64,000 nucleotides of DNA from Parascedosporium putredinis (lineage: Eukaryota; Ascomycota; Sordariomycetes; Microascales; Microascaceae). The stretch lies in NCBI GenBank assembly GCA_949357655.1, contig CASHTG010000001.1:4402001-4466000 (forward strand), in the 5' to 3' direction. The translations under genes and the position numbers were made by a program. The notes under the pieces were generated by a model. The model was not told the DNA's origin. It ran no database searches and saw nothing but the letters and a program-made list of their open reading frames with translations. Position 1 is the stretch's first letter. Every line of letters begins with the position of its first letter. This document shows, piece by piece, positions 1 to 11,374 of the stretch.

Positions 1-368
1 ACGAGAACGAGAAAGACAAAAGAGACAAACGACCAACGAGAACGAAGGAAAGCAAGGGAAAAACGCGACCGACGAAAGGAAATTACTATTCGACCGGCTC
101 CGAGACTTATTTTCTAAAGCATATCCACCATCCCGCTACTATCGAACGACGCCGATGTTTTAGAAGCGCGACGGCCGCCTGAAACTGAGTGTCAATCACT
201 GCTATAACCAAACTGTGCTGGACTAGGCCAGAACCACCATCAATCAATCCCCCTTTTATTTCTCCCTCGTCGCCCCTTTTCTTTCCGACGACGAGGCTCA
301 TCTGAAGAGAGTTGGAACCGGCCTCTATGCCCTCATACGGCTCTTTGCATTCCCCATCGCTCAAGAAA
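1..368. other. 5' flank of sho1, no gene seen
   Basis: The sequence starts with a purine-rich GAGAACGA-type stretch followed by a CT-rich leader, which is usual for fungal promoters. An in-frame ATG at 327 could extend Sho1 by 14 residues, but the downstream ATG at 369 fits the family N-terminus better. No other gene is supported. Confidence 0.5.
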
Positions 369-1401
369 ATGGAAACTTCACGGGTCCAGTATGGGCGTAA
401 GGGGATGAACATGGCCAACATTGTTGGCGACCCCTTTGCACTTGCGACCATCTCTATCTCGGTGGTAAGTTACACGATTACCAGTCGCAATCCAATGCAA
501 CGGGAATTATACTAATCCTCATGCGTTAGTTGGCATGGTTGGTGTCCTTCATCGGCGGCGTTATCGCCCAAATCCAAGTCGGCGGCACGAGAAGCTTCCC
601 ACCTTTTGCTTGGTGGTCTACCGTCTACATCTTCTTCCTTATAATAGGAATTTTCGTCACCGTTGCGTCTGATACCATTCAAACCTACCACGTCGCCGTT
701 GTCGGTTATCTCGCTGCCGGCCTCATTCTTTCGTCCTCTTCTGTCAATTTCCTCATTTTCGTCAACCTCGGCTCGTTCCAGGCTACCGCTGCCGGCTTTA
801 TCCTTCTCTCGATGGTTCAGGTAAGGATACTCTAGTCAGCCGTGGAAATGCGTCAAGAAGAAACTGGGAATGGGCTGTAGCTAACAACTTGAAATTTAGA
901 TTGTCTGGATCTTTTACTTCGGATCGGCGCCCTCTGCCGTCCCTCGCGCGTACCTTGATTCCTTCGCCTTGACGAAGGAGTCCACCATGAACCGACAGCC
1001 CATGAACGGCTACGGCGGCATGGCGAGGCCCGAGACGTCGACATCCGTCCAGCCCCCAGATGTACACCTCGGCCCAGCTCAATGGTTTCGAGAACCCGTC
1101 TCCCGTCGCCGGCATGACATCCGTCACGCGAAACTCTGCCATTCCTGCGCCTTATGGCAATGGCAGCGCCACGAAACCCACCGTTGGCGCTAACGATACG
1201 GAGGTGGTACCACCTACGGAATACCCCTACCGCGCCAAGGCGATCTATAGCTACGAAGCTAACCCCGACGATGCCAACGAAATCTCCTTCTCAAAGCATG
1301 AGATTCTGGAGGTGAGCGATGTCAGCGGCCGGTGGTGGCAAGCGCGGAAGGAGAATGGCGAGACGGGCATCGCGCCAAGCAACTACCTCATCCTGTTATG
1401 A
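369..1401 (+). CDS. sho1: High-osmolarity signalling membrane protein Sho1
   Basis: Plasma-membrane sensor/adaptor that feeds osmotic and invasive-growth signals into the HOG MAP-kinase pathway by binding a proline motif of Pbs2 through its SH3 domain. Exons are 369-464, 530-820 and 900-1401. The first intron has a GTAAGT donor and an ACTAAT branch site. Four membrane helices lie at about residues 22-44, 53-75, 83-105 and 112-135, then a low-complexity linker, then a C-terminal SH3 domain (about 238-295) with the ALYDY-like motif AIYSYEA, a GRWWQA strand and a SNYL end. After correction the protein is 295 residues, normal for the family. One extra C in the run 1053-1057 breaks the linker frame, and removing it joins both halves. 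I chose ATG 369 because the family usually begins with a short Met-Glu stretch shortly before the first helix. Confidence 0.95.
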
Positions 1402-1913
1402 GTAACGACGGCTGATACTGTAATGACTTGATCTGGTTTCCTTTCCTTTGTGACAACATCATTTTCTTTCTCGTCGGGGCCGTGCTTCTCCCGCCTGGGA
1501 CTGTTCTTTTCTTCTTCGACCATATTCTCCCCGTGTTTAACATCCGATCATCTGTCCCTGGTTTCACCTCCTTTTTTTTCCTTTCTTTTTTTTTTTTCTC
1601 TTGCTCCTCTTAGCTTCTTTACTTCATTTCTTGTCCTTTACTGTTTGGCGGGCGGGGGCGCTGGAAAAGGGAAATACTTGTTGCGGCCGCTCTCCAACGA
1701 TTAATGAGCGCTCATTCCTCGCTTGTCCGTTTCTGCTAGGGAACAATAGTTCTCGGACGTCTTTAGAAGATGTGATATCAATAACCTGGGGAGAAAGGGC
1801 CGAGGTGTGGATGAAGTTGATTTGTGAGGGGTATCATTCTAGTATTATCATCGGAGTACATCTGGGTAACATGCAAAGAACAAAATAACGATGACTTTTC
1901 GAACCAATTCGTG
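1402..1913. other. Downstream region of sho1, no gene
   Basis: A T-rich stretch around 1560-1620 probably belongs to the sho1 3' UTR. It separates sho1 from the locus on the opposite strand. No coding signal was recognised. Confidence 0.5.
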
Positions 1914-2211
1914 TTAGTTCCCCATGGCATGCTTCAGGTGCTTGACCTCTTCCTCGTACTTGTAAGCGCCGTCTCCCTCGATAGTTGTCAGTTGCAGGAT
2001 GGTCCGAAAGTCTAGATGGAGGTCGTAATTCAATTTCATCTCTTCAGGGTCATATTCGTATCTGTGACAGACGACAAGCCGGCGGCGGGAGAAGAAGAGT
2101 GCCTCTGGGGAATCCTTGCAGAATGACGACTTGGAGGAAGTGCAGCTTCAAGCCCTGTTCCGACCAGACGAATAGGTTGGAGAATTTTGTGGTTTCCGGC
2201 CCATACACCAG
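1914..2211 (-). CDS. Unrecognised small protein, C-terminal part only
   Basis: Between sho1 and spc19 the minus strand carries a stretch that looks coding but that I cannot name. It ends with a TAA at 1914-1916. The last 60 or so codons are rich in paired charged residues (RRRLVVCHRYEYDPEEMKL, then YKYEEEVKHLKHAMGN at the C-terminus) and have no stop. Upstream, around 2115-2121, the open frame moves by one base to a segment containing KFSNLFVWSEQGLKLHFLQ, which runs back to a TGA at 2212-2214. No convincing start codon or acceptor site was found, so the N-terminus may lie in 2212-2507 behind an intron or another indel. It could also be a gene relic. Function unknown. Confidence 0.4.
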
Positions 2212-2507
2212 TCAAATGTATGCGTCAAACAGCTAGCCACAGCATCTCAAGGCAGCTAGTTGCGCAGGCACCGGAACGGGGATGCGGTACCTGTGTATCG
2301 AGACGGAAGACGGGCGCGGAAAGGCAAGATGATACCCGCCTCACAAGGACGAAGCCGCTCCACGCCCCAACCTGCAGACGCGGTAGTAGTCTCTGTCCCT
2401 CGGGGCACCAGATAATAGAGAATACTCCTCGGTCCGCTAGCAAGATAGTCCCACGCAAGGGGGCGGCGAGATGGCCCTCTATGATGCTCTTTTCGGGGAA
2501 AAAACAC

Positions 2508-3237
2508 TCAGCTATCCAGCCTCTTCCTCAGCTCCCTCTCCTTTTGCAGAACCTCGAGCTCCAGTCTCTCGACGCTATACTTGAGGGCCTCCTTCTTCTG
2601 CCTGACGACGCGGGCGCGTAGCTTCTCTTCGCCGGCGAGCTTCCTCCCGGCGCTGCGGGCAGAGGCGGCGGAAGATGCGGTGGCGGAGGCGGGGGTGGAG
2701 CGACTCTCGGCGAGACGGCCGTGCTGGAGCTCGGCGCGGGCTTTGAGGGTTTCGACGCGGCGCTCGCGGCGCTGGAGCTGGCGGTCGGCGCGGTCGAGGA
2801 GGAGGGCGATGTAGGGGCCGATTTCGTCGCGGAGGGAGGCTTCGGCTGCGGCGAGGGTTGGTTGGGGGATGAGTTCGTAGTGCTTTGTGAGGATTGTGCG
2901 TTAGTAATGGTTTTGCTTTGTGCTCTCTCTCTCTCTCTCTCTCTCTTTCTGCAGATCTGCGTGCTCCTAGGTTGTGTAGGTGGCCAAGCTAGGGCCGGGG
3001 AAATGGGAAAGCTCGTTCCAGCACATGTACCAATGAATGTTTGGGGAGCTATCCCTAGACATGGGGGAAGAAGAGAATAGGCATGAGGACGTACGCGGAC
3101 TGTCTTGAGAATGGTGCCCAGGCGGGGAAGTCGGCGACGCCGTTGCCCAGGGTCTCGACGGAGGACTCGAGAAAGTTGAGCGACGCGCGAAGAGACGCGA
3201 CGCAGTCGTTGTAGGTGGCGATATTCTGGCTCGACAT
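2508..3237 (-). CDS. spc19: DASH/Dam1 complex subunit Spc19
   Basis: Component of the ring-forming DASH/Dam1 complex that couples kinetochores to spindle microtubules. Exons on the minus strand are 3237-3095 and 2882-2508. The start ATG is at 3235-3237 and the stop at 2508-2510. The N-terminal half shows the family pattern: a Cys-Val-Ala-Ser-Leu helix, a LESSVETLGNGVADFPRL-like block, then the RHYELIPQPTL signature spanning the splice junction. The C-terminal half is a charged coiled coil. After correction the protein is 172 residues, typical for Spc19. One G is missing in the run 3124-3127 (a C on the coding strand), without which exon 1 loses frame before the donor GTACGT. The 212-base intron contains a CT microsatellite. 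Confidence 0.9.
2923..2946. repeat. (CT)n microsatellite in the spc19 intron
   Basis: About 12 CT units on the plus strand, read as AG on the spc19 transcript, inside the intron 2883-3094. Confidence 0.9.
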
Positions 3238-3513
3238 CTTTCTTGCTCTTCCGTATATTCGCTCTGTTGCCTTTTTCTTGCTATTCGCGTTTCTGATTGG
3301 GGGTTTGGGGGCTCTGTTTTACGAGAACACGCGTGAGGGGTGAGGTGGCCGTTGCAGTGTTTTTGGAGGGGCAGTCGCGAGACAGAGCCCTATTGAGGGG
3401 TTGCCGGGTACTTGGGGAATTAGCTAGGGCCGAGGCCCAAAACAAGCGTGGCAGTCTACGGTCGCTCCCGGAGATCCTTCGAAATCGTGGCGTTCGTTAA
3501 TTCAAGCGATTGA

Positions 3514-3535
3514 CTCTCTCTCTCTCTCTCTCTCT
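3514..3535. repeat. (CT)n microsatellite upstream of spc19
   Basis: Eleven CT units in the presumed spc19 promoter region. Confidence 0.9.
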
Positions 3536-6500
3536 GAGGCGCCGCTTGTAGTCGTCCCTTTGTTCGTCTAGGGTGTCGTGGTTGTGGTGTCTGTGTTTTG
3601 TGTGCAAAGAAGCACGTAGGCTCGAATTGATTATCCCCACGACCAAGTTGACAAGTTGAAGTCAACAAGACAGTGGGTTGCCACCCCTAAACAAACAACA
3701 ATTGGTCCGTGCACCCGCCATTGTCAACTGTGCAAGAGTGCACACAACTCGGACAAGTCTAGAGGCAAACGGACAAGGGTGGGAACATGAAGGAAAGAAA
3801 AATTGTTTAAATCTAGGACGATGTAAGAACCATCGTAAGGAGTGGGGAAGCCATTCATCTATACAAGTAACGATTTTAACTTTGTGAGACCCAGCGCTGA
3901 CGCTGCCATCGCCATCGCCGTCAAAGGCTACCCGATCAAGGAGCCCGGCTCCGGACGGCCCCGCCTCCGTCCGGGAACGACAAACAAGGGCCGAGTTGTG
4001 GATATCAGCAGTCATTGTGACGGCGTGACACAGAAGGCGGGCCCAGACAGCAAACACTCCTCCTAATTCTGTCGCGTGCGGATCATATCCGGGAGAGGAG
4101 AGGAGCCAATGGAGGATTCTCAACCCGAGGTAGAGTTTACGAAGGGAGGCTCTCTTCTTACAAACGACGGCATGCTGAATTCGATGATACCACTTGGGAC
4201 GACTCCTTTGCACTTCACCTCAAGAGCCTTGTAGGATAAAATAGCACCTAAACGTGGACCCCCTTTTAAACTCTTATGGGGAAGAGTTATCAGTGCTCTC
4301 TTCTCTATCTTTTTCCCATCCAACTCGTACTTTTTTCTCAAGCAACCTCGCCGCCCACTGATAGGTAACTAGAAATGTTCGCCCCTAGGGCATACGGAAG
4401 CGCGTGCGACGTGTAAGTAGCATGCGTCTTGTGTCGCCTCGGGCAAGAAAGAAAGCGCGCCTAGCATCCAAACAACGCGCGCAGCCTTCAACCAGATAAT
4501 CCCGCACGACGGCGGGCTGCCGACTCGTTCCACCAACGCGGGTGCTTGCAACCCCCTGACCTCGCGCGACGTTTCTCCCGACTGTGGGGCCCGATGGGGT
4601 CCGGTGTACTCCCGGGTGCCATGTTACGTGGTTACTACCTCTAGGCTTCCTCGCGATGTCTGGCGCAAACCTCTTCTGCGAACCCGTTCGCATGTCGTAC
4701 GATGGTTGTATCGGTGGCGGCCGAAATATGCAGATTATGGGGGCGTCCGTGACTGAGTCATGTACGTCACCGCCGACTCGTTTTCATAAAAAACCCCCAA
4801 CCCCCTGCAGGCCCTGTGGGAATCCATGTTGTTATCGTTGACTGCGCTGCTCTTCACAAGGCGCGGTAGAAGCGCGACTGCATCCGCTATCTCGCATCAT
4901 CTCGCTGTGTCAAGTGTTCCCGCGCGTTGGCGCACTGGATATGCTCTCACGGCCACGGTATAGGAGGCAGAGAGCAACGAAAGACATCCTCCTCCGTAGA
5001 CAAGACTAGGGGTACCCAAGCCTCTTTCCTTTCTTTTTCCATCTACTTTTGCTAGCCTTATCACTAAGCTCAGTTTTCTGTTACGTTGTACTTTGCCGCC
5101 AACTACAGAACTTAGATATGGAGATGATGTGAGAGATATTAATTAGCTTGTTCCGAAGGAAACAGGAGGGGTTTCGTACTTTTTGGAATGCGTGGTAGTC
5201 GAGTTGGACCCTTTGCATACTCGATTAAATGGCGTACAAGAAAGCGTACACACTTACGATAGCCTCGAGCTGCCAAGCTGGCAAAGAGAAAAGAGGCCTT
5301 GATAGATACCCATTTGCCTGCCTCCACGGCGGGAGGCCGTAGATGGTCCAAGGAGCCCACGGCGCAGTTCGGCAGCAGTTCGCACCCCTAGGTTCACTCT
5401 TGCGTTCACAAGGTAGCGGCACACACGACGGCAACTTTGGCGGTGAAAAGCCCTTGCGTGGCCCCGACGGGACGATGCTTATATGCAACAAGGGACGCGG
5501 CGCAGATATCCCCGAGCTGTCGGCTACCCGCGTCGGGATCGCCTTTATACAGAGCACGTCGCTTGTGCATCTGCGGGAGGGCTCGCGAAAGCTTGCGCGG
5601 AGGTAGATATCACTTGTGTAGGGCGCAAAGGCGGGAAGATATAGTAGCAAGGAGACGCACGAACGTACAGGCACAAAGACACCAGAACGGACTCTTTCAT
5701 GGCAAGAATTGATGTCAATGTTGCTGGCTGAAATCTCCGAGGAATAGAAAAGAAAACACGAGTGCAGCACAACAGTAACCCCCGACCAATGTCATCCACA
5801 AAGGCCTAACTAAGCGGTGCCTCAAGACACCTCATCTTTGACATTGTGCCCCTTTATTCTCCTCATTCTCCCCGCACTTGTCTGTTACGATTCTTCCGAC
5901 CGCTAGCTGCACGATGCAAAGCGAAGGCGGCACCATGCCGGCCTGATTCCTCTCCTGCGTGGACAGCACCCTTGGAGTTTCGCTAACCCGTTCCCCATCT
6001 CACGGAGAGACGTGGTCTATTCGGCTAGCATGATGTCAAGGAAGAGATAACAGGGGGCATAGAGGAATACACCATCTAGGTACGTCCTGGCGCAGTAGGC
6101 TCCGGCTTACGAATATGTGCGTCGAGAGAAGAGTGGACGAGACTTGGGCATGGCGCTGTCTATTCTTAGCATGCAGACCCAAGAAAACCTCCGAGGCCGA
6201 AATCCCAGCGGAACCAAGACCAAAGGGTATACAGATAGTTAGGGAGGGCATGCGCCCACCTGGCGCAAAAGATTGCTGTCAAAATAAGCCCTGCCATGTA
6301 AGGGGCGCAGTGAAAACACAGTGAAGAGGCAGCAAAAAGACGGCGGACCAAGCCTAGATTAGTGACACATGGTGCCTTGCCTGTACCTGATCTTTGAATA
6401 GACTGAACATTTACACCCTCTGGCTTCCCGGGCATTGCCTTCTGCATCTTAAGGTGAGCGGCCGCCTCCCTCCCAAAATTTGTACGTTGACCTTTACGGG

Positions 6501-6633
6501 ATGCCAAGGAACGACCGGCACCGAGGCGGGCCCCCGTGCTCCTTTCCTTTGCTTTACCCCTTCGATGAAGCAAGAACGTAAGAGCTTCTATATACATCGA
6601 ACCTCGCGTGCTCTTGCCGAAGGCGAGGGGCCG

Positions 6634-6728
6634 AATGCGGGCTGACATCTTTGCTGCAAATTCTCGCCCACTCGGAAAATGCGGGCTGACATCTTTGCTG
6701 CAAATTCTCGCCCACTCGGAAAATGCGG
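6634..6728. repeat. 44-bp tandem repeat, about 2.2 copies
   Basis: The unit starts with AATGCGGGCTGACATCTTTG and repeats with a 44-base period at 6634, 6678 and, partially, 6722. The two complete copies appear identical. Confidence 0.9.
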
Positions 6729-8101
6729 ACGCGAGGGAGGCAGCGAGAGGAGGAAGAAGGGGACAAAAAAATTGCCGAACAAGTATAAACGGCTCACCTC
6801 GCTCGGCGCAGGCTATATTTGTCCAAGTAATATTACTATATATTGTGAATCCAACAAGTCGGCAAAGCGAGGCTCAGGCCGTGTTTCTGTTTGTAGGGGG
6901 CTGAAACAATTTGGATAAAAGAGCAACCAAGGCACGCGAGTTCGGCCAAAGAAGCAGGAAGGGGTGGGAGTAAGAGAGACGGATAATTAAGAGAATGGAG
7001 AAGAAGAGAAAGGAAAGGGAAAAAAAAACCTGTTCGACTAACAAGTGAGGAAACGAGGCCATCGAGAAGAGTTTGGTTTCACGGGCGCGATGTAAATCAT
7101 ATCGAAGCTGATCACAAGATTCGCTCGCATCTGCAAATCCTTTTGACGGAGGACCAAGGCGTCGACGATGCGCACCAAGAGAAAAGAATATTAAATAAAT
7201 CAACCCTTTTAGAGATTCTATTCTTGACGTGGTCAAACCTTTGACGTGGCCAGCATGTCATGGTTGACGTGGATGGCGGTGTGGCGGGAAGACAGTGGCT
7301 TTCACAGATCCTTTGGCCTCATGGCTCTGCAAGAACTTTGGGTTCATGACCCGCATACCCCATTTCCATGTCAGCGCCCGAGAGGAAGAGCACTGACCTC
7401 ATGAGGGAGGTCTTTGCGACGACAAGTATTATTCTCCATCCGTCGAGCCAACCATCTTTGGGAACGTCTGGCCATATCATGACCCTCGTCTAGCCCGTGT
7501 ATAGGCCCTGTTGCCCGACGAGAGAGCACATTGAATCAAGTCAGCATTCGTCAAGCAGCTCATCCACCAGTTCCTTGGCTAAGGAGGCGGAGAGGGGGAC
7601 CGCGGCTGTTGTTGGCTGATGTCGCTGTTGTCGCGAAATGGACGGGTCAAAGACGACAGGATGCTGACACCGACGATGGTGGGGGCAAGGACGCATGCAA
7701 AAGGAAGAAGAGGAAAAAAAAAGAAAGCAGCGCTGGGCCGTCATGGTGTCAATGTTGAATGGAGCCCGGTGCCAGGACTAAATGCGACAATTTGGCCCTA
7801 TCCGGATTGGCGCCAGGCACGGAGATGCAGGAACAGGAAAGTGCAATTCGACAGCGCACTGGCTCTTTCCCAAACACCTCCCACGCGACGCCCGGTACCA
7901 AAAGGCTACCTTTCCCGGCTTGGGCTTTGCCTATTGTTCCTGGCACGTTTGAGCCCCAAAACAAGGTATTCGGCTGGTATCTGCCAGCAAGGAACCGCTC
8001 CCCAGACATTCGACAGCCAATTGAGCCAAGTGGGCCTGGAAATTGCGCGCCGCTTGTGGCCAGTGCCCATCATCTTGGAGCAGGGATCAGAATGAGACGA
8101 G

Positions 8102-8130
8102 GGCAAAGAGAGCAAAGAGAGCAAAGAGAG
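8102..8130. repeat. 9-bp tandem repeat (GCAAAGAGA), three copies
   Basis: Three consecutive GCAAAGAGA units in noncoding DNA. Confidence 0.85.
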
Positions 8131-11047
8131 GAGGGCGGACCCTTTTCTTCTTGCCAGAGATTTGATGCGACTCTCGACTCGAGCGGCCGAATGGAGAACC
8201 ACCCCAGATTTGAACCCCCTGCTAGCACCTCTGGTCCACAAGGGGGCATGCACTCTCTTCCCCTTGGCTGGCCTCTTTGTCAGAAGCAGGTGGACCTGCC
8301 CATCCATCTCGGTGCTTGAATTGGAAGAGAGAAGAAAAAAGACAAGAGAATTACGATTCGCTCTTCAACTCCAGGGAGGCTTCTTTCTTCTCAACTCTGG
8401 GGAGCCATTCAGCGGAAAGAAATGCTCTTGAGATGACTCGAGTCTAATCTCGTTTGGCCTGGAAGAGAAATGCACGGCATTTGTTTACGGAGAACACTGA
8501 ACCTTGCCCTTCCTCCTTGGCCCTCTCCATATTATAAGGTGTAAGACGTGCACCAGGAGCCTGTTGACCTGACCTGACCCTGCCTGCCTGGCCCCTGCTC
8601 AGCACGCAAAAAAATGACTCGTTTTCTTGGCTTCTCCATATCATTCAATGTTGCAAACATGGCCCTAGTAAATGGAGGGGGAACAGGTAATAAAAAGGAA
8701 GGAGAAAGGGGAGCACGCATTCGCTGATATCAATTGTGAATGGCGGTCAGTGAGTGCCCGTAGTGATTGCCGATACACGCTGGATAGATGTTCGATAATA
8801 CAGCAGCGACCATGGCGACGATATGGAACCGGATAGGACTCGACAGGACGGGCCATTCAGTCAAACTTTGGTTTCAATATTCTCAAAATATCTTGCGAAA
8901 TTGGACGTGGGTTTGGTGAACCGGAGCTGACACCGGCGACCCTCCGGATTTCGAGAACACTTTTGAATTTTCTCCCGAGCAACTGCTAGGATTCATTAGG
9001 CCAAGATCGGATCGCTATATTGATTGCAGCGTCCAAACCAGCCGTGGCGTACATCAGCGTCCGCTACCCTGCTTGGCGAATCGATTCTTCCCTTTCCGCT
9101 CTCTTCGAGAAGTAATACCGGCCGAAGCCCCTTTACAAAATGGGCAGTGCGGTTGGCTTCTTATTTTTCTTAGCCTTATAGAGTCCGCCACGAAATCTAT
9201 CGAGTGGCTAGTTCGAACTCGTGCTAATTTGAGGGTTCAATTACGATGGGCTTGATTAATACCACTCTGAGCCCTTTGGTCAATTTTAGTTCGTTGGTGT
9301 AAGTGGCGGCTCTAATTAGCCCATTCACCCGCTAGGAGTAAAAGGCTCAAGTGCACTCTCTCATCTACTTGTATTATCAATAGGATGGGTCCATCTCGAT
9401 CTCCCCATTGACGGATCGTGGAACGTGATCATCTGGGGTGCTCACGCACGAGGTTCCCCATAATACCTCGGCAGTCCATGTCGCATTCGAGCACCCTCCG
9501 AAACAAAGACTGGAAAGCAAAAGAAAAATTTCGGTTCCTCTTCTCAGCGGTTGTTGCCCAGCCATTGGTCGCAAGGAACTAGACCCCTTTCTTTTTCTGC
9601 GTAGATCTATCGTGTGGAAATAGATCTTTTGATAGGAAATCGAGACAGTACTCTCCAGCACGCATGCTTCCCCGTCTCTGATCGTGTTGAATGAAACATG
9701 CAAGACACGGCTAATAATGTCGGGGTCTTTTTTGACGTTGACATTGAAACTCCCGCTCACTGTTGACTTGACAGCCGTCATTGCTACGGTTATGGCTGGG
9801 TGAAAGAAAAAGAAAAAGCACAATGCCTACAAGTAAAGGTGGAGAGAGCACGGGAGATTTAGAAGGTTCTGTCTCAGGACCTCGATGGTTCTTTTGACCT
9901 TCGTCGGACTGACTTCAGATATCAATCAATCTCTCAGGCCTTGCGGGCAATGAGAATTTAGAGTGAGAGTGAGAGCCAGAGAGCGTTGTGCAAGCAGATA
10001 GACCTACCGAGGACAGGGACCGCGCTCCTTCAAAACGAGAATTTGAGCGTTCAGATCTACGATGCCACCATCTTCCAGAGTTGATTGGCGGCCAGAAGCG
10101 GGATGATGGCTGCCATGGATACAGAGTCGAGATGGAAGGTCGAGCGTGAGCGGACCTTGGCGATGGGAAAAGGGTGCATTGGATGGAGGCGGACGGGCCA
10201 CTTGAGGCTCACGCACTCCATGGACATATGGACATGGGGGCATCGTTGCTTTGCTTCAGGTTTAGCGTCGCGACCAAGGTTGGCACCCTCCCCTCCTCAT
10301 CACACAAACTCATTTGCTATTTTGGCACAGGGTGGCACTGGGACAATCCAGGCGAGATTTGCTGCGAGTTTTTGCCATCCATTTGCCATTTTCCCCTTCT
10401 TTCCTCTCATTTCCCTCCCCTCCCCCTTCACCTGCGCCTTTGGTTGGACCACCCTAACGCTGCGACGCGATGGATTCACACTCCCCCAAGCGCACCCCCA
10501 GATTCCTTTGGCCATCGCATAGCCATTGAATGGTAATTATTACACCACCGCGCTACCACCATGCACACCGCACACACCCGCACATCCCACCCGCACACCC
10601 CTCCCTTCCAATCTCGGACGTTCTCTCATTTCCTCGAGGCCGTCCGGCCTCTGTTCTCATGCCTTCCGCGCTTGCTCTGCGGGCCTATTATCATGTCCTT
10701 GTCCGCCCTCGTCCTGCCGCACACACCTCTTCCTTCCTTCTCTTTTCTTTCTGTCCGTTATCACGATCCTCGTTTTCGCAAGCCCGTCCGTTCTTTTCAC
10801 CACAAATCCATCTGTTTCTCAACAGCACACAGGGCTTCGTTGGCAAAGTCCGCAACATCGTACTTGCAAAACTCTCTTCCACCTTGCGCACCAGCTAGCC
10901 GCTTGCCCGCTCAAAACGCAAACACAAACCACCACTTCCACCATCACTTGCCTTGCTCCTCGCGCTGCGTTGCCCTCGCTCTTGAAGACCGATTAACTCG
11001 CTTCCTCGCCCTGAACAAAGCCTATCTTTCTCCACCAATCCATCAAG

Positions 11048-11374
11048 ATGAAGCTCTTTACTTTTGTCTCCGCCGTCATCCTCCCCATGCTCGCCATGGC
11101 CCAGACCGACGACGCTGCCGAAGCCACCACCACCACCACTGCCACCTCTACCACCACTCTCACCAAGACCATCACCCTCAGCAGGTACACCGAGACCGTC
11201 TTCTCCAACGGCACCGCTAGCATCACTCCCACTGGAACTGGAACCAACGTTCGCCCTCCTGCCGTCACCTCCACCAGCCCTACCGACCCTTCCGCTGGCG
11301 GTGCCGGCGCCCTTGATGTCGCCAACATCGCCTTCGCCGGCGTTGCTGGTATGATTGTCGTTGCCCTCATGTAA
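11048..11374 (+). CDS. Small Thr-rich GPI-anchored-type cell-surface protein
   Basis: A 108-residue single-exon protein with the layout of a small GPI-anchored wall protein. Residues 1-19 form a signal peptide (MKLFTFVSAVILPMLAMAQ). Then comes a Thr/Ser-rich segment of repeated Thr codons that would be heavily O-glycosylated, with one NGT N-glycosylation sequon. A small-residue stretch (SAGGAGA) could hold the omega site, and the hydrophobic C-terminus ends directly at the stop, as GPI signals do. The start is preceded by ATCAAG and a long CT-rich leader, typical of a well expressed fungal gene. There is no catalytic domain. The layout is common in fungi but poorly conserved in sequence, so no specific function can be given. 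Confidence 0.8.
   Translation: MKLFTFVSAVILPMLAMAQTDDAAEATTTTTATSTTTLTKTITLSRYTETVFSNGTASITPTGTGTNVRPPAVTSTSPTDPSAGGAGALDVANIAFAGVAGMIVVALM

Larger units (their letters stand above)
3238..11047. other. 7.8-kb stretch with no supported gene
   Basis: The open frames here, up to about 180 codons, show no recognisable domain, no coherent splice structure and no family resemblance. The part near spc19 is CT-rich promoter-like DNA. Simple repeats at 3514-3535, 6634-6728 and 8102-8130 are the only structure seen. The last 500 bases (10.5-11.0 kb) are strongly pyrimidine-rich and probably hold the promoter and leader of the gene at 11048. Confidence 0.5.

Noticed and set aside
3662..4213. 183-codon open frame on the minus strand
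   Set aside because: No domain, no homologue-like segment, odd composition and no splice context. It is treated as a chance frame.
8190..8225. T-loop-like GGTTCAAATCT on the minus strand
   Set aside because: Flanking bases do not form a T stem, and no other tRNA arm is nearby.
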